From: Pipra filicauda
Taxonomy: Eukaryota; Chordata; Aves; Passeriformes; Pipridae
Assembly (NCBI RefSeq): GCF_003945595.2
Contig: NW_024104311.1
Coordinates: forward strand, 1,318,257-1,382,256
DNA length: 64,000 nucleotides
Reading direction: 5' to 3'
Made by a program: the position numbers and the translations under genes. Below, one piece after another: positions 1 through 12,812 of this stretch (its first letter is position 1; every line of letters starts with the position of its first letter). Under the pieces are notes generated by a model. That model had not been told where the DNA came from and did not search any database. It saw only the letters and a list, made by a program, of their open reading frames with translations.

Positions 1-3000
1 AGTATTAAAGATTTTTCTGGAAATTCCAAAACTTCAAATGGTAAATTAGCTACTAAATTTAGTTGGATTTGAAAAGCAATAAAAGCCTAATACGTACAAA
101 TTAGATAGCAGCTAGACAGTGTAGGTAGTTTTCTTTCAAACTACTGTAGAATGAACAGAGAGATGTTATTTTCAAATGAGTAGGAAATTGTTAAATTAGC
201 TGTGAAGTTGATATAGTAGCACAGAGTTGAAAATTTATTTAAACCTTGACTTAAAACATGTTTTCTTTCTGTGTATTTTAGCACTTTACATCAATGATGC
301 ATAAGGTATGCAGAAAATAGATATTTAATGTTGTATTTGATAGACAATAGGTGCCTTTTTATTGATTGCTATATTAATCATAAAATATATACAAACTATT
401 TCAATTTTTTTAAGAAGTAAACAATTCAATAATTTTCAGTCAAGACTTTTTGTGACAGAGTTTCTCTTAAAATCTCTCCATTTGTCGAATAAGCATCTTC
501 TGAGGAGCAATTTCAAGAGCTTATTTCCAACAATCTTTGTATGTCTTTTATACAGTAATGAAGAGTTTTCATAGAGACTCCTACTCTGATGCCAGACAGC
601 ATGTGAACCACTGGGATATTACAAAAAGGTGTGCATTACAAGTGTGTCTGGTGCTCTTTCAATATAAATGAGCTCTTCTTTGAAAAGTTTCAGTTGAAGG
701 TCTTAACTCTTAAGGATAAATATTTCAAACCCCTGTGTATAGCATCTGCCAGTAGGTCCTTGCCAAAGACCTTCATCTCTTCGATGATTGTACAGATAAA
801 GCAGATCTCTAATTTGGCTTCTCTTACAGACTCTGCTAAAGTCAGAAATTTACAGTTTTTTAGGTGTTGAGTGGAAAAAGTTCATTGACCTTAAAAATTT
901 ATTTCAAAATTCATGTCCTTCCTTACATCTCTGTTGGAGTTACTCCATATTTAAAAAAAAATCTTTTGTGATATGATGATCTATTTTATGCCTAGAATTA
1001 TGTTTGAGTAGCTTTCAGTTTTCTCAGTAATTTTCAATATCAAGAATTAAACACAAAGTAAAAGATAATCCTTGGCTTGTGAAAAGAACACTATTCAGTA
1101 ATATGTCTCATAGTTGGTGCAGGTTATTTTTTTATGCAAACCATCACATTGCCTACTTCAAAATGCCATTTTTATTGGTATTTTACTAGATTCCTTTGAA
1201 ATTAAAGAATTCTCTAAACTTACATTCTAATAAACTAGAATTGTCTTTTAAAACCAACAAACAAGGAACATAAACACAACATAAATTAATTTAAAACAGG
1301 AAGAATTCCTAACAGAAATTTCTTAGAAATATTTACTCAGTGATAATTTTTACACTTACTTACTTCAAACTGTGCCTTAGGGTCAGATTTCATTATGAAT
1401 AAACTGTAAGCAGAACAGAAAATTGGACATAATTTTACATTTTCTTTAAACATAACTGAGGCACGAGTTCTTTAAGCTCCTGATTCTGCTTTCAGCCTTT
1501 TGAGAATTCCTCTAATGAAGTGCAGAAAGGAAGGGATGATGCTATCCCCTTAGCGTTGTTCATTAATACGAGAAACTTAGTTGGCATTTGGGACTAACAT
1601 GCTCTCCTCTTCTCCATAGTGTTCTTTCATTGTTCAGCTCTGCAGTGATTTTAGCCATTATTGGAAAGATCCTTTTTAACCCTTTCAGTAAGTCATGACA
1701 GAGTATTCTTTGGTGAGGCTACGCGTCAGTCACATCAGCAGTCATACAGCTATCTGACGAGGGCCTCTAGATCCTATTAAAACTGCATTAAACCCTTCCA
1801 TATTGTTATGAGGACTCGCTCAACCTTTTTGCAATTAATTTTTCCTCATTATAAAACAAAATCTGATGGAAAACAGGGTCAGAAAAGAGCATGTTTCTTG
1901 ATAAGGGTAGGTTGGAGAGAGCCAGGGAATGCTGGAGGATTGTTCCTTTGCTGTTTTGAATTACGCACTGCAACTTCAAGTACTTCTCCAGTATATTTTG
2001 ATGATACCATTGATAGTGGAGCATAAAATCGTCATAAGAAATCCTGAACAGTTATATTACTTCATTGCATCAGTTCCGTTTTTTTTTTTTCCCAGAGAAT
2101 TTGTCTGTGCCTTCATATGTGACTCTGAGCAGCTCATCACTCAACCTTTTCTTTAGCTATTTCTCCAAGTATGAATTGGACGACAAAATAATTTCACACT
2201 TTTGAGTATAGCTTTATTCGGGTTATAATACATTTATACCAGAGGGAGAGTGTGACTCTAACATGTAGGTCCACACAGGGGAGTCAGACAGTTATCTACC
2301 TCTTATTTCTGGAACTTCCCTGAATGGTATTTCAGATGCAAGAAATAATATAATACACATTAGTTTTCATATTGGTGACTATCAAATGAAGTTATGTGAA
2401 TTTTTAGAACTGATAATAGAAGTTGTCAATCATATATAACATTCAGCTTTAGTTTTAATGGAAATTGACATATAAAATTGATTTTTATTGGGGCTATTCC
2501 TGCTGATATTTATTGCCACTGATAATTTTGCCTTAGTTTTCATAATTCCTTATATCATTTGGTGTTCTCTATCTATAAGTCTAGCTGCAAATCCTGTGAA
2601 GAAAGAAACATTGAGGTTTAATTACACTGTTAATAATATTTACGTAATTCAGCCTCAAAATAAAGTTGTAAGTCTTTTAAAAGCACAAAATATTTATAAA
2701 AATAAACAGTGGAATTTACCAATTCCTTACTGAAGACGTTTGTATCTGCAATGACCAGAAGCATTATGTTTGTAATTTTCACCACTGTCTTTACTGAAGT
2801 AAAATACAAATGTTTGTGTTCAAGCTAAAATTTGTCTTTTGTCTAGATTTTTTCTAAACAAAATTAAATGAATTTGCAATGCTTACAGGTGTAGGAGGCA
2901 TAGATTAGGCATACAATACCAGGCTACTAAGCTTCAGAAGTTGTTGCTGTTTACATTTTACATAGGAGTGACTTCTTCTTGCCACACCTTTTATTGTGTA

Positions 3001-3658
3001 GAGATATATTTTCATGAGCAGTTTGCATGAAATGTCAAATCTTTGACATCTGAGTTTTGCCCCGCACCTGCACTTTCCACTTCAAGACAAAAACCCACCT
3101 CCAAACAGCTTTGTTGAAATATTTTTTGATCTAGTTATATCAGATTTGTCTCCAAAGCTCAGCAGAAATGATTCATCTTTACTATATTTTGTTTCTTAAA
3201 TGACACTACCTTTACAGTTGCCTTGGCATCAGAAAAACAGTAATTTGCATCCATATTTCAACTTATTTTGCTCAAGATGCTCTGTTTAGCTTTGTGGGTC
3301 AGAGGAATCGCTTCACTTTTCTCCAGAGCTGAAAGTACAAAACAAAATGTTGCATTGATTTTGCTTTGATTTTTCCCATCTTTGAGCAGGTGTTTAAGTT
3401 TTCTGGTGCTTCAAATGTGTCACTTGAATCTTCTGAAGCAAGGGAATTGACAGCATTTTCCCAGTCATTATACATGTATTATGCTGACACCAGCCATGGA
3501 AAACTGCTGTGTCAGAACCTGTCTTGGGGGAATACACAAATATTTTTTTACCAACTCTATTCTCTGCTTGTAACACCCAAATAGAGGCTTTTCTTCTTTT
3601 TTTTTCAATTAATTTGAACATATATGAGTAATAAACAAAAAATTGTCTGAGATCAATA
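1..3658. other. AT-rich unique sequence, no supported gene
   Basis: No repeat family or convincing exon recognised. Open frames are all under 82 codons and match nothing I know. A T12 run at 2089-2100 followed by CCCAG resembles a splice acceptor, but the sequence after it does not read as a recognisable exon. Confidence 0.6.
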
Positions 3659-4233
3659 TAATCATAAAATTATTTAGGTTGGAAAAGACCTCAAAAATCA
3701 CAGTCCAATGTTTGACTGCTGTCAACTAAACCATAGCATTAAGTGCCACATCCAGTCCTTTCTTGAACACTTCCAGATGGTGACTCCACCAACCTTTCTG
3801 GGCAGCCTGTTCCAATGCCTGACAACTCTTTAAGTGAAGAAATTCTTTCTGATGTCCAACCTGAACCTCCCCTGGTGCATCTTGATGCCATTTCCTCTTG
3901 TCTTGTCACTAGTTGGTTGGGAGAAGAGACCAACCCCCACCTGGCTACAACATCTTTTCAAATAGTTGTGGAGAGTCGTAAGGTCCACCTTGAGCATCCT
4001 TTTCTCCAGGCTAAACAATCCCAGCTCCCTCAGCTGCTCCTCATAAGACTTCTACTCCAGGACCTTCACCAGCTCCGTTGCTCTTCTTGAGATGTGTTCC
4101 AGCTCCTCAATGTCTTTCTTGTTGTGAGGGGCCCAGAACTGAACACAGGATTTGAGGTGAGACCTTACCAGTGCCAAGTACAGAGGTACAGTCACTTCCC
4201 TAGTCCTGCTGGCCACACTATTTTTGATACAGG
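3659..4233 (-). mobile_element. CR1 LINE, 3' part, 5'-truncated
   Basis: The left edge holds the reverse complement of a CR1 3' end (ATTTAGGTTGGAAAAGACC), followed by the CR1 3' region read backwards: GTGCCACATCCAGTC, TTCTCCAGGCTAAACAATCCC, CTGGCCACACT. The minus strand carries fragments of the ORF2 C-terminus, including [14 protein letters not shown] (in 3830-4018) and [15 protein letters not shown] text, split over frames. The copy is truncated at its 5' side near 4233, the normal result of target-primed reverse transcription. It is non-functional. Confidence 0.95.
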
Positions 4234-6755
4234 AAATCAACCAATGTAATCTCCACTCTTTAGTGTTAAATCAACTGCTACATGTATATGATGAGAAATT
4301 TAAGGATACTGTGATGGGTGTGATTGCCTTTCAATTGGAACTGCAGCAGGTGTCCACACAGGGACTGTTGAATCAGTGCAGACTAACAGGTGGTTTCTCA
4401 CAAAAATTCACATTCTTGCAGAGAACTGTTTGGTAAAAAAGGTCCCAAAATGACAAATGTCTCTTTAAATGATTGAAAAGTGGGCAATTTGAGTTGTAAA
4501 TATTGTTAGGCGGATTCTCCTTGTCACATGGTTTATGCTCTTAAATTTTCAGATTTCTTCATGCGATTTGCTTCTTCACACACATAGCTTGAAGCATTTT
4601 TCTTGATTTGCAGGAGGAAGGAGACTTGTATTAGTGGTTTATATGGGATTACAGCCATTTTGAAAATCTGCTTTGCCAGTATCTGCAAATCCAGACCACC
4701 AACTCATTACCATTAGCACTTTTCTCATATCTTTTACTCCAGATTGATATGGCTCTGCACAACACTCTTCCAGCAAACTCTTCCAGAGCACTTACAAACC
4801 ACCAGCTAGTCAGGTGCATTCCAGCCAACCTGGACATCGCACCATTCCCTGTTGAGCTACTTAAGAGAGGATTCTTGCAAGTCAGTCTTGCATTCTTGTT
4901 GACAAGAAAGATTCAAGAGAATGAATGTTCTCTAACAACAAAACAAAAACTAAAATAAAGTTTACCATTTTGAACACAGACATCAGATTTTCATCAAGTT
5001 GTTAATTTAGAACCAGTACTTCCTGGTCATTATAAATTGAAATAAATAAATATATAAAACTAGAAAGTCTGTTTGCATCTCACACAAGAAAAACCTTCCC
5101 AGGATACAGAAAACACATAATGGTCACGTCTCCTTTTGAGTCTTCAGAGACATTCCGATCAATTGATCCCTAGGATGATGCTGGCTTTCAAGTTATCCCA
5201 TTCTTCCCTCTCTCTCTAATGTTTCTCTAAAGTCTTTTGCAAACTTCTGGGTTTTTTCACTTCAACCATCAGGAGAATTACAGTAATTTTGAGCTTACTG
5301 AGAGAAGTTTCCCCATTCACTACTGTAGTCTACAGTGTTGATGGTGTGTCGCTTGTTAAAAATATCCTTAAACACTTACAGAACAAGGTCATTACTGCTT
5401 GTTTAGGTTTCCTCTCTGAAAGAGACAATCAAAAAAAAAAAAAAAAGGCAATGAAAATAAACAAAAGAGTCCTTGGAGAAATATGTGTAGCAGAATCACC
5501 TTGATTCATAGGCCGCAGAATAGCTACAAGAAATAGAGCACAAATTGTAGTCAAAACACTTTATTTTCTTTACCTAAACTATCTGTCTCTGATTTCCTTT
5601 ATGATTTTGAAGAATTTGCATGAGTTTGCTGGGGTTACTTGTGTAATAGGCTCAAGCTTTTGACTCTTTATGTTCTGAGAATGAGACCAAAGCAGTGAAA
5701 AAATGAAGGGTTTCTTTTCTAATCTTCCAGCATTTCAGCCTGATTCCTCATGGTTAGCTGCTGCTTCTCATGGTGACTGAATCACAGTCACTTTTCACTC
5801 CTCAATTTTCTGCACATTCTACCCTTTCCTTTCATCCATTAACTCAGCGAGTACAGAAGTACTTTATAGAGTTGATCCAGTCCTTTGTTCTTGCCTACAG
5901 TAATTAAGATTTCCAGGAGGCCATCCATCCATAGACTGAACAAAGCCAGACCTACCTTTAAGCTCTTATAAGCCAAATATATCCACCTAGGTGTACCAGT
6001 AGGCTTCTGTATTCATCATTTAAATATGTTGCTAAGTTTTACTATTTTCTTCATAGCTTTTCTTACTGTACAGTAGAAGAAACAGAAAAAGAAAAAAGGT
6101 TCTGATAAACTTTACTGATAAGTTTTATTCTTATCTCTTTTAGCTTAGCAGAATCTTTTTTGCAAATATTTAATTTTTCTACAGCTACCTAAAATGGATT
6201 AAATTTGTAGCTCAAAATAAATCACAGTATCTTCAGTTAAATTTTGTTTTTGCATCTCATACTTATCCTATTTAATTGACACTATAAGAAACTGGATCAA
6301 ATCATATTGTTCTGGAGTATTTAAACAGCCCAATAAATGGAGCAGTTTCTTTCAGATATAAAGAAAAGAAATATCCATATATGAAATAATGAATCAACTT
6401 TGATCTCTGAAATTTACTTCTCTCATTAGACATTGCATTAACGCCTTCAGATTCTTATAACAAATTTAAAGTCAGAGTGCCACAGCAAATATATTATTCC
6501 ATAGGAAAGATTTGGAGGATGATTTTCATAAGCATAAAGGTTCATAAGCACAAAGCATTCATTCTTAGCCTTAATTTTAAGTCCTCATGTGTTGTATACC
6601 TCCTCCTTAGTACATAATGCCATCTGAACTGTTGTTGTCAGTTTATGTTACATAACAAAAAAGCATATACTTGTGGCAATGGATTTGCCATATGTAGGAT
6701 AGAAGAAGTCCTGTCAGAGATGGACTAGTGAAGAAAGAGAAGAAAACTGCTCAAA
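4234..6755. other. Unique AT-rich sequence
   Basis: No recognisable gene or repeat family. It holds an A-run near 5431-5446 and a short direct repeat of TTCATAAGCAYAAAG around 6527-6558. Open frames are short and unsupported. Confidence 0.55.
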
Positions 6756-7200
6756 TGTTATAGAAACAGAAGTTTTTAATGTGGTTTAAACAGGTTTTAA
6801 AATGGCTTTTGCTTTTTGCAAAGTCATTGCTCCGTGTTCCCGACACCCCCTGTGAGGGACTTGTCTCCCATACAGGAGTGCCCGAGGAAGATGTCCTGAG
6901 GTGTTTCTCATTGGTCCTTGTTAACCCCTTCCTATTGGTTGTTAACATTTTACCTGATTGGTTTTTTCTGTGTACCCCTGAACTTGTAATTGGTCCCCTT
7001 TTGACCCTCCTAAAAGCCTTATAAACCCCTACCCCACAATAAACTTCCTTTTTCGTCCGTCCCTCCCTGGTGATCTGTGTGGCTCCTTACGGGGTTCCCG
7101 GGCCACGTGGCGGGGGCAGGGGGGAAGGGCATTCACCTTCCAGGTAATGGGCTGGATCCCAGGGCCTGAAGGTCTCCCCCTCCCACTAATCCGTCGTATA
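6756..7200 (+). mobile_element. Endogenous retrovirus LTR (solo), CpG-rich U5
   Basis: It reads as a retroviral LTR on the plus strand: a U3 with four ATTGG (inverted CCAAT) motifs, then TATAAA at 7020-7025, AATAAA at 7038-7043, and a GC/CpG-rich U5 containing CGGGGTTCCCGGGCCACGTGG. No internal retroviral sequence adjoins, so it is probably solo. The left end is uncertain: TGTTATAG at 6756 or TGTGGTTT at 6780. The right end was not resolved and no target duplication was found. Kept CpGs suggest a fairly young insertion (inference). The family could not be named. Confidence 0.75.
6910..7043 (+). promoter_or_regulatory. LTR promoter: four inverted CCAAT boxes, TATA box, poly-A signal
   Basis: ATTGG occurs at 6910-6914, 6934-6938, 6957-6961 and 6989-6993 (spacing 24, 23 and 32 bp). 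TATAAA follows at 7020 and AATAAA at 7038. NF-Y binds CCAAT/ATTGG, and regularly spaced copies are common in retroviral U3 regions. The poly-A signal sits only 18 bp after the TATA box, so it probably lies just upstream of the cap site and is folded back into use only at the 3' LTR. Confidence 0.55.
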
Positions 7201-8596
7201 TACTGATTTATCCCCTAAAATATTTTTTATTTGAGGATCTGTGTAGAAAAAAGTGAAAACACAAAGTCACTGGGTAAAGAAGAAACCCTGCCTATACAAA
7301 TTCATCCAATTCTGGGAAAGAACATGCACGCTATTACTGCCAGCTGTATGTAATATGCACACAGCAGAGAAAATATTTTCTGAGCCATTGCTTCTTGGCT
7401 TTGTCTGAAACCTTGGACATCTCAAGTTGATTTCAGTGATTTATTTTCAAACCGATGATTACTGGATTAATTTGATTTGGGGATTACACCATAGCCAGCC
7501 AAGAGAGCTTCAGAAATGAAAAACAGTTTGGAAATACAGCAATTACTGTACCCAAGAGTCATTGATCTGGGAGGAAAACTGACCTAATTAAAGAGGACAA
7601 GGATACACCCTCCAACAGAGAAACAGGCAAAGCAGGAGAATAACATGACATGCTTTCAGCTAGCTCTACAGGTGTCCCAAAAAGATCTTTACTTGTAAAG
7701 GAAGTTTGTGCATCTGTTTGTAATTGAAATTAATTCTGCTTCCATTTTTTCCATGCAAAACCAAAAATACCTTTGAGACCATTTTATTTCTTTTTAATAT
7801 ACTTTTCATTGTACTCCTCCAAGCAAAAGTTATATTATCATTAACTTCCTGTAAACTTCTATTATTATATTACAATTTATAAGAAAATAGACTTCTTTTT
7901 TGCGTGATTCATCCAAAGTTCTTTCTCTCTAAAGAGTAAGAAGAAAATCACACAGAACCTTAAGTATGAACTGCTTTAGGGAAAATGAATTTTGACACCA
8001 CACTAGATTTAAGGTTGTTTTATATTAATTCTTCTCAACAAGTTCAATATAGTAAAACATTGTGATTTTCACTTTATTTGCTCCTCAAATCCTGGAGAAC
8101 ACATTTTAGAGCCTTCTCCTTTCTATATACAATTACCTTCACAGAATATGCTTCCTGGAGTTTTCCACCTGAGAAATTATCTATGTGATCACTTATAACT
8201 CCTCAGATAATCTATTTCTTTATTATATCATAAACAGCCATAAAGTGCTACAGAATAAAATTAAGAGTAAAATTAGGACCTTAGAAAGAGATACACATAT
8301 TGCACAGAAATTTAGTAAAGAAAATATTTTTCAATACACACAACAATCAGAAAGTCCAATAGAGGTAGACATAGTAGACATACTGTCTTATGAAACCAAA
8401 AGATAGGCAAAAGCTGTATACAGTCTCCTTTATCATCAGGTAAAGAGATATAAATAATGAAAGTGAGTGACCAAAGGGACTATATTCAGTGTAATGTTAT
8501 GGAACAGAGAATTAATTCTTCAGTAGGTTTCCATTCTGTCCATATTTTTTTCCTCAATCTAATCTAATAAATTCAATCAATAAATAAAATCAATAG
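7201..8596. other. Unique AT-rich sequence
   Basis: No gene or repeat family recognised. The longest open frame, 8185-8406 (73 codons), has no recognisable feature. Confidence 0.55.
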
Positions 8597-8653
8597 AAGC
8601 TGGACTCAATGATCCTTGTCAGTTCATTCCAACCCAGGATATTCTATGAGTCA
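8597..8653 (+). mobile_element. CR1 3' end, very short fragment
   Basis: About 57 bp reading GCTGGACTCAATGATCC, then a CAGTTCATTCCAACCCAGG-like stretch and ATTCTATGAGTC. This is the CR1 3'-terminal consensus and end repeat, all that remains of a heavily 5'-truncated copy. Confidence 0.8.
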
Positions 8654-11600
8654 ATCTTTATATGTAAATAATATGCCAGTAATTATGCCAATAAGTAAAT
8701 GTACAGAATAGTTGTACCGTATAGATACATACAGAAGTGGGAGGACTCCTAGCTGGGTTAGTTTTGAACATATGAAGGGAGTGGGATTTATGCTATAGTG
8801 ACAGTGGGGTGCAATTCACTGGTCATGAAAAGAAATCATTAACTCCTCATGGCATCAATTTGTTGTGAGGGCTGTGTTCACAGTGATGCCAGACAGGACA
8901 CTGACCGCTCACAGCCTTCAGTGACATCAGCCAAACAAAACAGTGAGAGCTCAGTACCAATGACACTCTGAACACAGGAGTATTGCAATTCTACAGAACA
9001 GAAAGTTAGATTTATTTCACTAATTTATTTTAAGGGTATCAGTCACCAGGCTTCTCCAAGGCTACTAATTTAAGTTAATTCTAGACTTTGCAAAATTTTG
9101 ATTGTTCTTCTCTTTTAGTTTTGTGTGAAATATACAAAAGTAAATATTATAATGTAATATCCTATAATCACATATTTTTTCAATACGTAGCTAAGAAAAT
9201 GGATCCAGTATACACTAAACCTTCATCTGTGCCCACTTGTCCCAGGCCTGAAGTGAACAACTGACAAAGCATCATGATTAATCACCATTGAAACAGTCAG
9301 ACAATACAAAATGATGTCTTAAAAATTGACAGGACAAACAAGCCGGTTCATTACAAGTTTCTTTCACATTTTCCACTGCTATTTGCCTTCCTGATCTGTC
9401 TACATGGCCTGAGTATGGAGACCTTTCCCTCACTGTCCCAAAGTGGTTTTTCGTATCTGTGAAATCTGATACGCCCACAGCAAAGGCAAGTGTGGGTACA
9501 GAGCAGTGCCCCAGCCATCCTGCCTCACAGTGGGTGTTTTACCGTGAGAGTTAGAGAGAGTTAAAGAGTAACTGACAGGTTGCTGTCAGTTTACTGGTTT
9601 GAGCAGAATACACACACCATAGACATGGAAATAGCACCTTTCTGTGATTCCAAAGGGCTTTGATCTTAGAACAAAAGGCTGAAATTTGTGTATTATGAAC
9701 CAAAAAAAAAAAAAAAAGGTTGTAACTTAGTCCTTTTCTCAGTAACAGTGATTTTTTTTTTCACTATGTCTTCTCATTAACAGTATCCCCTTTTGGCTCT
9801 GCTAACTCTATCTTCAGTTGGAAGACAGTTTCCTGTTTCTCTTGGTATATTCAATACTTTGAGGTTAGCCTACTTTGTGATGTTAATGTTTATGTATATT
9901 GATCCACTCTGTAACAATTTCATCTTGCTTGTGAATTACATCCTCATCTTCCACTAATACTACATTCATCTGATTTTTTTTCCATTAGTCTGATTATTTT
10001 ACTGCCTTTAATACTTTTATTTCTGCAAATGGATTTCTTGATTTTTTTTTTCTTTTCACATAACAGACTGCCTTATTCCTTTTCATTTGGTTTGTTGTTG
10101 TTCCCCAAGCTGTTCATATGCCATTGTTAATTTATTTCAGTTTCAAAAAATGGTCTTAAAGTAACAGTGTGGAACACTCTCATGGCAAAATAGCTGCCTT
10201 CAAAGAAGAACTTCAGGGAAGTTCGCCAGACCAAGAATTGCCATTGGAATAAATTTTTTCTTTCATTTTTTTTCTATACACTGTGCTGATAAAGAGGTGT
10301 CCTAGGCATGTGGTCTAAGATATTAGATCATGATCTAAGTGAAAACTTTATGCAACATTGAGCTCGTGAATCAGCAAGCAGATTCCCTCTTCCAGTTAGT
10401 TACCTTTCAAAGACATCTCCAACATGCTTTGCCTATTTTACTTTAGTATCTGCATGGCACAATGTGGCAGCATCATATGCCAAGGGAAGATTTAACAGGG
10501 AAAGAGAGGTATGGAAATTTCCCTCCTTGCCATGCAGTGAGGTTGCAGTTTCACAAGTCCCTTCCATCACCATTTAGATGGAGCTCCTTACACCACTATA
10601 TGCAATATATCACTTGGATTCCTTTCTAATAGATCTTTTTAAGGACAATAACTTGTTTTGGAGTTACCCTGGGTTGTGTCATTGTTCCAGTGTGAACTTA
10701 GGTTTAGATAAATGCTATAGAGAAGCCAGCAAATAAATCCTCTGAAAGTAGTGATTCTCATTAGGACGTATCTGAGCACTCCACTGTTAGTGGCAGGTGA
10801 GGAGTGACTGCAGTTCTCCAGGAGCCCTGATTACCTTTCAGGTTTCCAAAATAAAATGGACAAACCTGACTCTCCTGTCTTTCTCCCTGTCCTCCTATAG
10901 ACCTCTTTTACAGGTCAGAGGATGATTTGCAGCAAAACATGATGAGAAAACTATAGTCAGAAACAGATGCGCCTAATTTTTCAGGAGGGTCTTGACTCAG
11001 CTTCCACCTGTACTTTGAAGCAATCTTCATGAACTAGTGATGTATTTCAAAGCACCCAGGTTGATTTATTCTGTCTTTTTCTGTTGACTTAGTAGAGGTG
11101 ATAGTTCCCACCTCTGTGTTGAGTCATTTGCAGATACTGCAAGAGAATTTAAACTGTCAGCATGACCTTTGATGACAGAAAGCCAAATAAATCAGAAATT
11201 ATACATTTTCCCAACTCCCAGTATAGACTAGACCATATTCATTTTTGGAACAGTTATCAACTTGGTTAAAAATTTATATCTGTAAACCACTGTGGGTTTT
11301 GAGAGTTTTAACTTTACCGTTATTGGAGCTGTATTTCATTCTTACTGTTCCACAGTGGTACCCATCTTTTCACAAGCTCACCTGTTAACTTGTCTCCCAG
11401 TTGAGGAAAAGAACTCTAGCCAGACTCTAATTTTTATTACATTAATTCAAGTCCTGCTTACCCACTTTAGTGATAAGAAGAATACTCTTGAGAGACATAG
11501 GTGGAATTATCCTCTTTACCCTTCTGAAGCTTTTGTATTTGATGGCACAGGTCTGAATCTTCCAGTATAAAATATATATTATCATTGAAGACAAATTAAA

Positions 11601-12812
11601 GGTATTGTTTAAAAACAAAAAAAATTTCAAATGGAAATGTTAACAGTTTCAGTCCTAATTTTTTTTCTATGGATTCCAGATAGTGATTACCATATCCATT
11701 GGTGTACTGGGAAGGCTTCCCATAGTAAAAATAAATATGACTTTTTAATGAACAATGAAAAATAAATAGAAAACTAAAACCAGATGAGACATCAGAGACC
11801 AAGATAAATATTTCTCCCTGTCTGGCTAATATTAAAACTTTATACTAGCCAATAATACACTTATGAAAAGGCTAGAAAAGCACTTGAAGAAGAAGGGGAA
11901 ACCAATGTGATCTAATAATAATTAGAACATTTTCCTTGAGGACAGCAACAAACTGAAAAAAACTACAGATATAAATATTAAAATGTAAAGAATTAAAATT
12001 AATATATGCTACTTTTATTTATTGCAGCACCACATTCTTTTAAAGATTCAGTATCATTCCCAAAAGGCACTATTTTTTCAGCTGAAGAGGTGGCCAGAGA
12101 TACTGAGATGATATAAAAAAATTGTCTTGATAGGCAAAAAATCCATACTTCAGTTCCTTTACCAACTCTATTCTCTGTAGGACAAAACTGTAGATCATTT
12201 CCTTTCTTCTTTCTGGATTCCTTTTGTAGGAGAAATTAAGCATATAAAAATTTAAGGAGACAGAACTGCCATTTCATTTGGAAAAACAAATTCTAGTCCA
12301 TTGAACCAATTGGCTACTTTCAGTAATTTTGATAAGGTTTTGTTTCTAAGAAGAAACTACTCAGAATAAACCCATGTTCAGCCTTAGTTTTATTCTTGCC
12401 ACATGAATATACTTGGAATGGTTTGAGAGATTACTAGACCCATGTTTCTACTCTCTCCCAGTGCAGAGCAGAATGCCAGGGCCTTTTCTTATCCACAAGG
12501 GCAAGAAAGGCTGTATCAGAGCGCTCATGGGGGATAGAGGAAGCACAAAATACGTGTATGTGGCTGCAAAGGCAGCTGCATTTTAAACCCAATGCTTTCT
12601 CTTGAAAAGGTACTAGTTCAGCCTTAGGAGCATGGTAGAACTTGTTATAATGATAGTCTCAACACAATGTTAAGACAAACACATAGACAAGGTAGAGCAA
12701 GAAAAGAGATTGTCATAACCTGAGTTTTAAGAAAAGCCAAATTTGTATGGAGAATACTATGCCCAAATGAGTAAACAATTCAGTGCAGTGAATAAAAATG
12801 AGAAAAACTAAA
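8654..12812. other. Unique AT-rich sequence
   Basis: Nothing recognisable in 4.1 kb apart from A- and T-runs (for example 9703-9718). A slightly GC-richer piece at 9220-9560 carries a 66-codon minus frame (9278-9478) with no recognised homology. Confidence 0.55.

Noticed and set aside
2072..2156. Plus-strand exon after a T-run and CAG
   Set aside because: No recognisable peptide, no branch point or donor that could be defended, and T-runs are common here.
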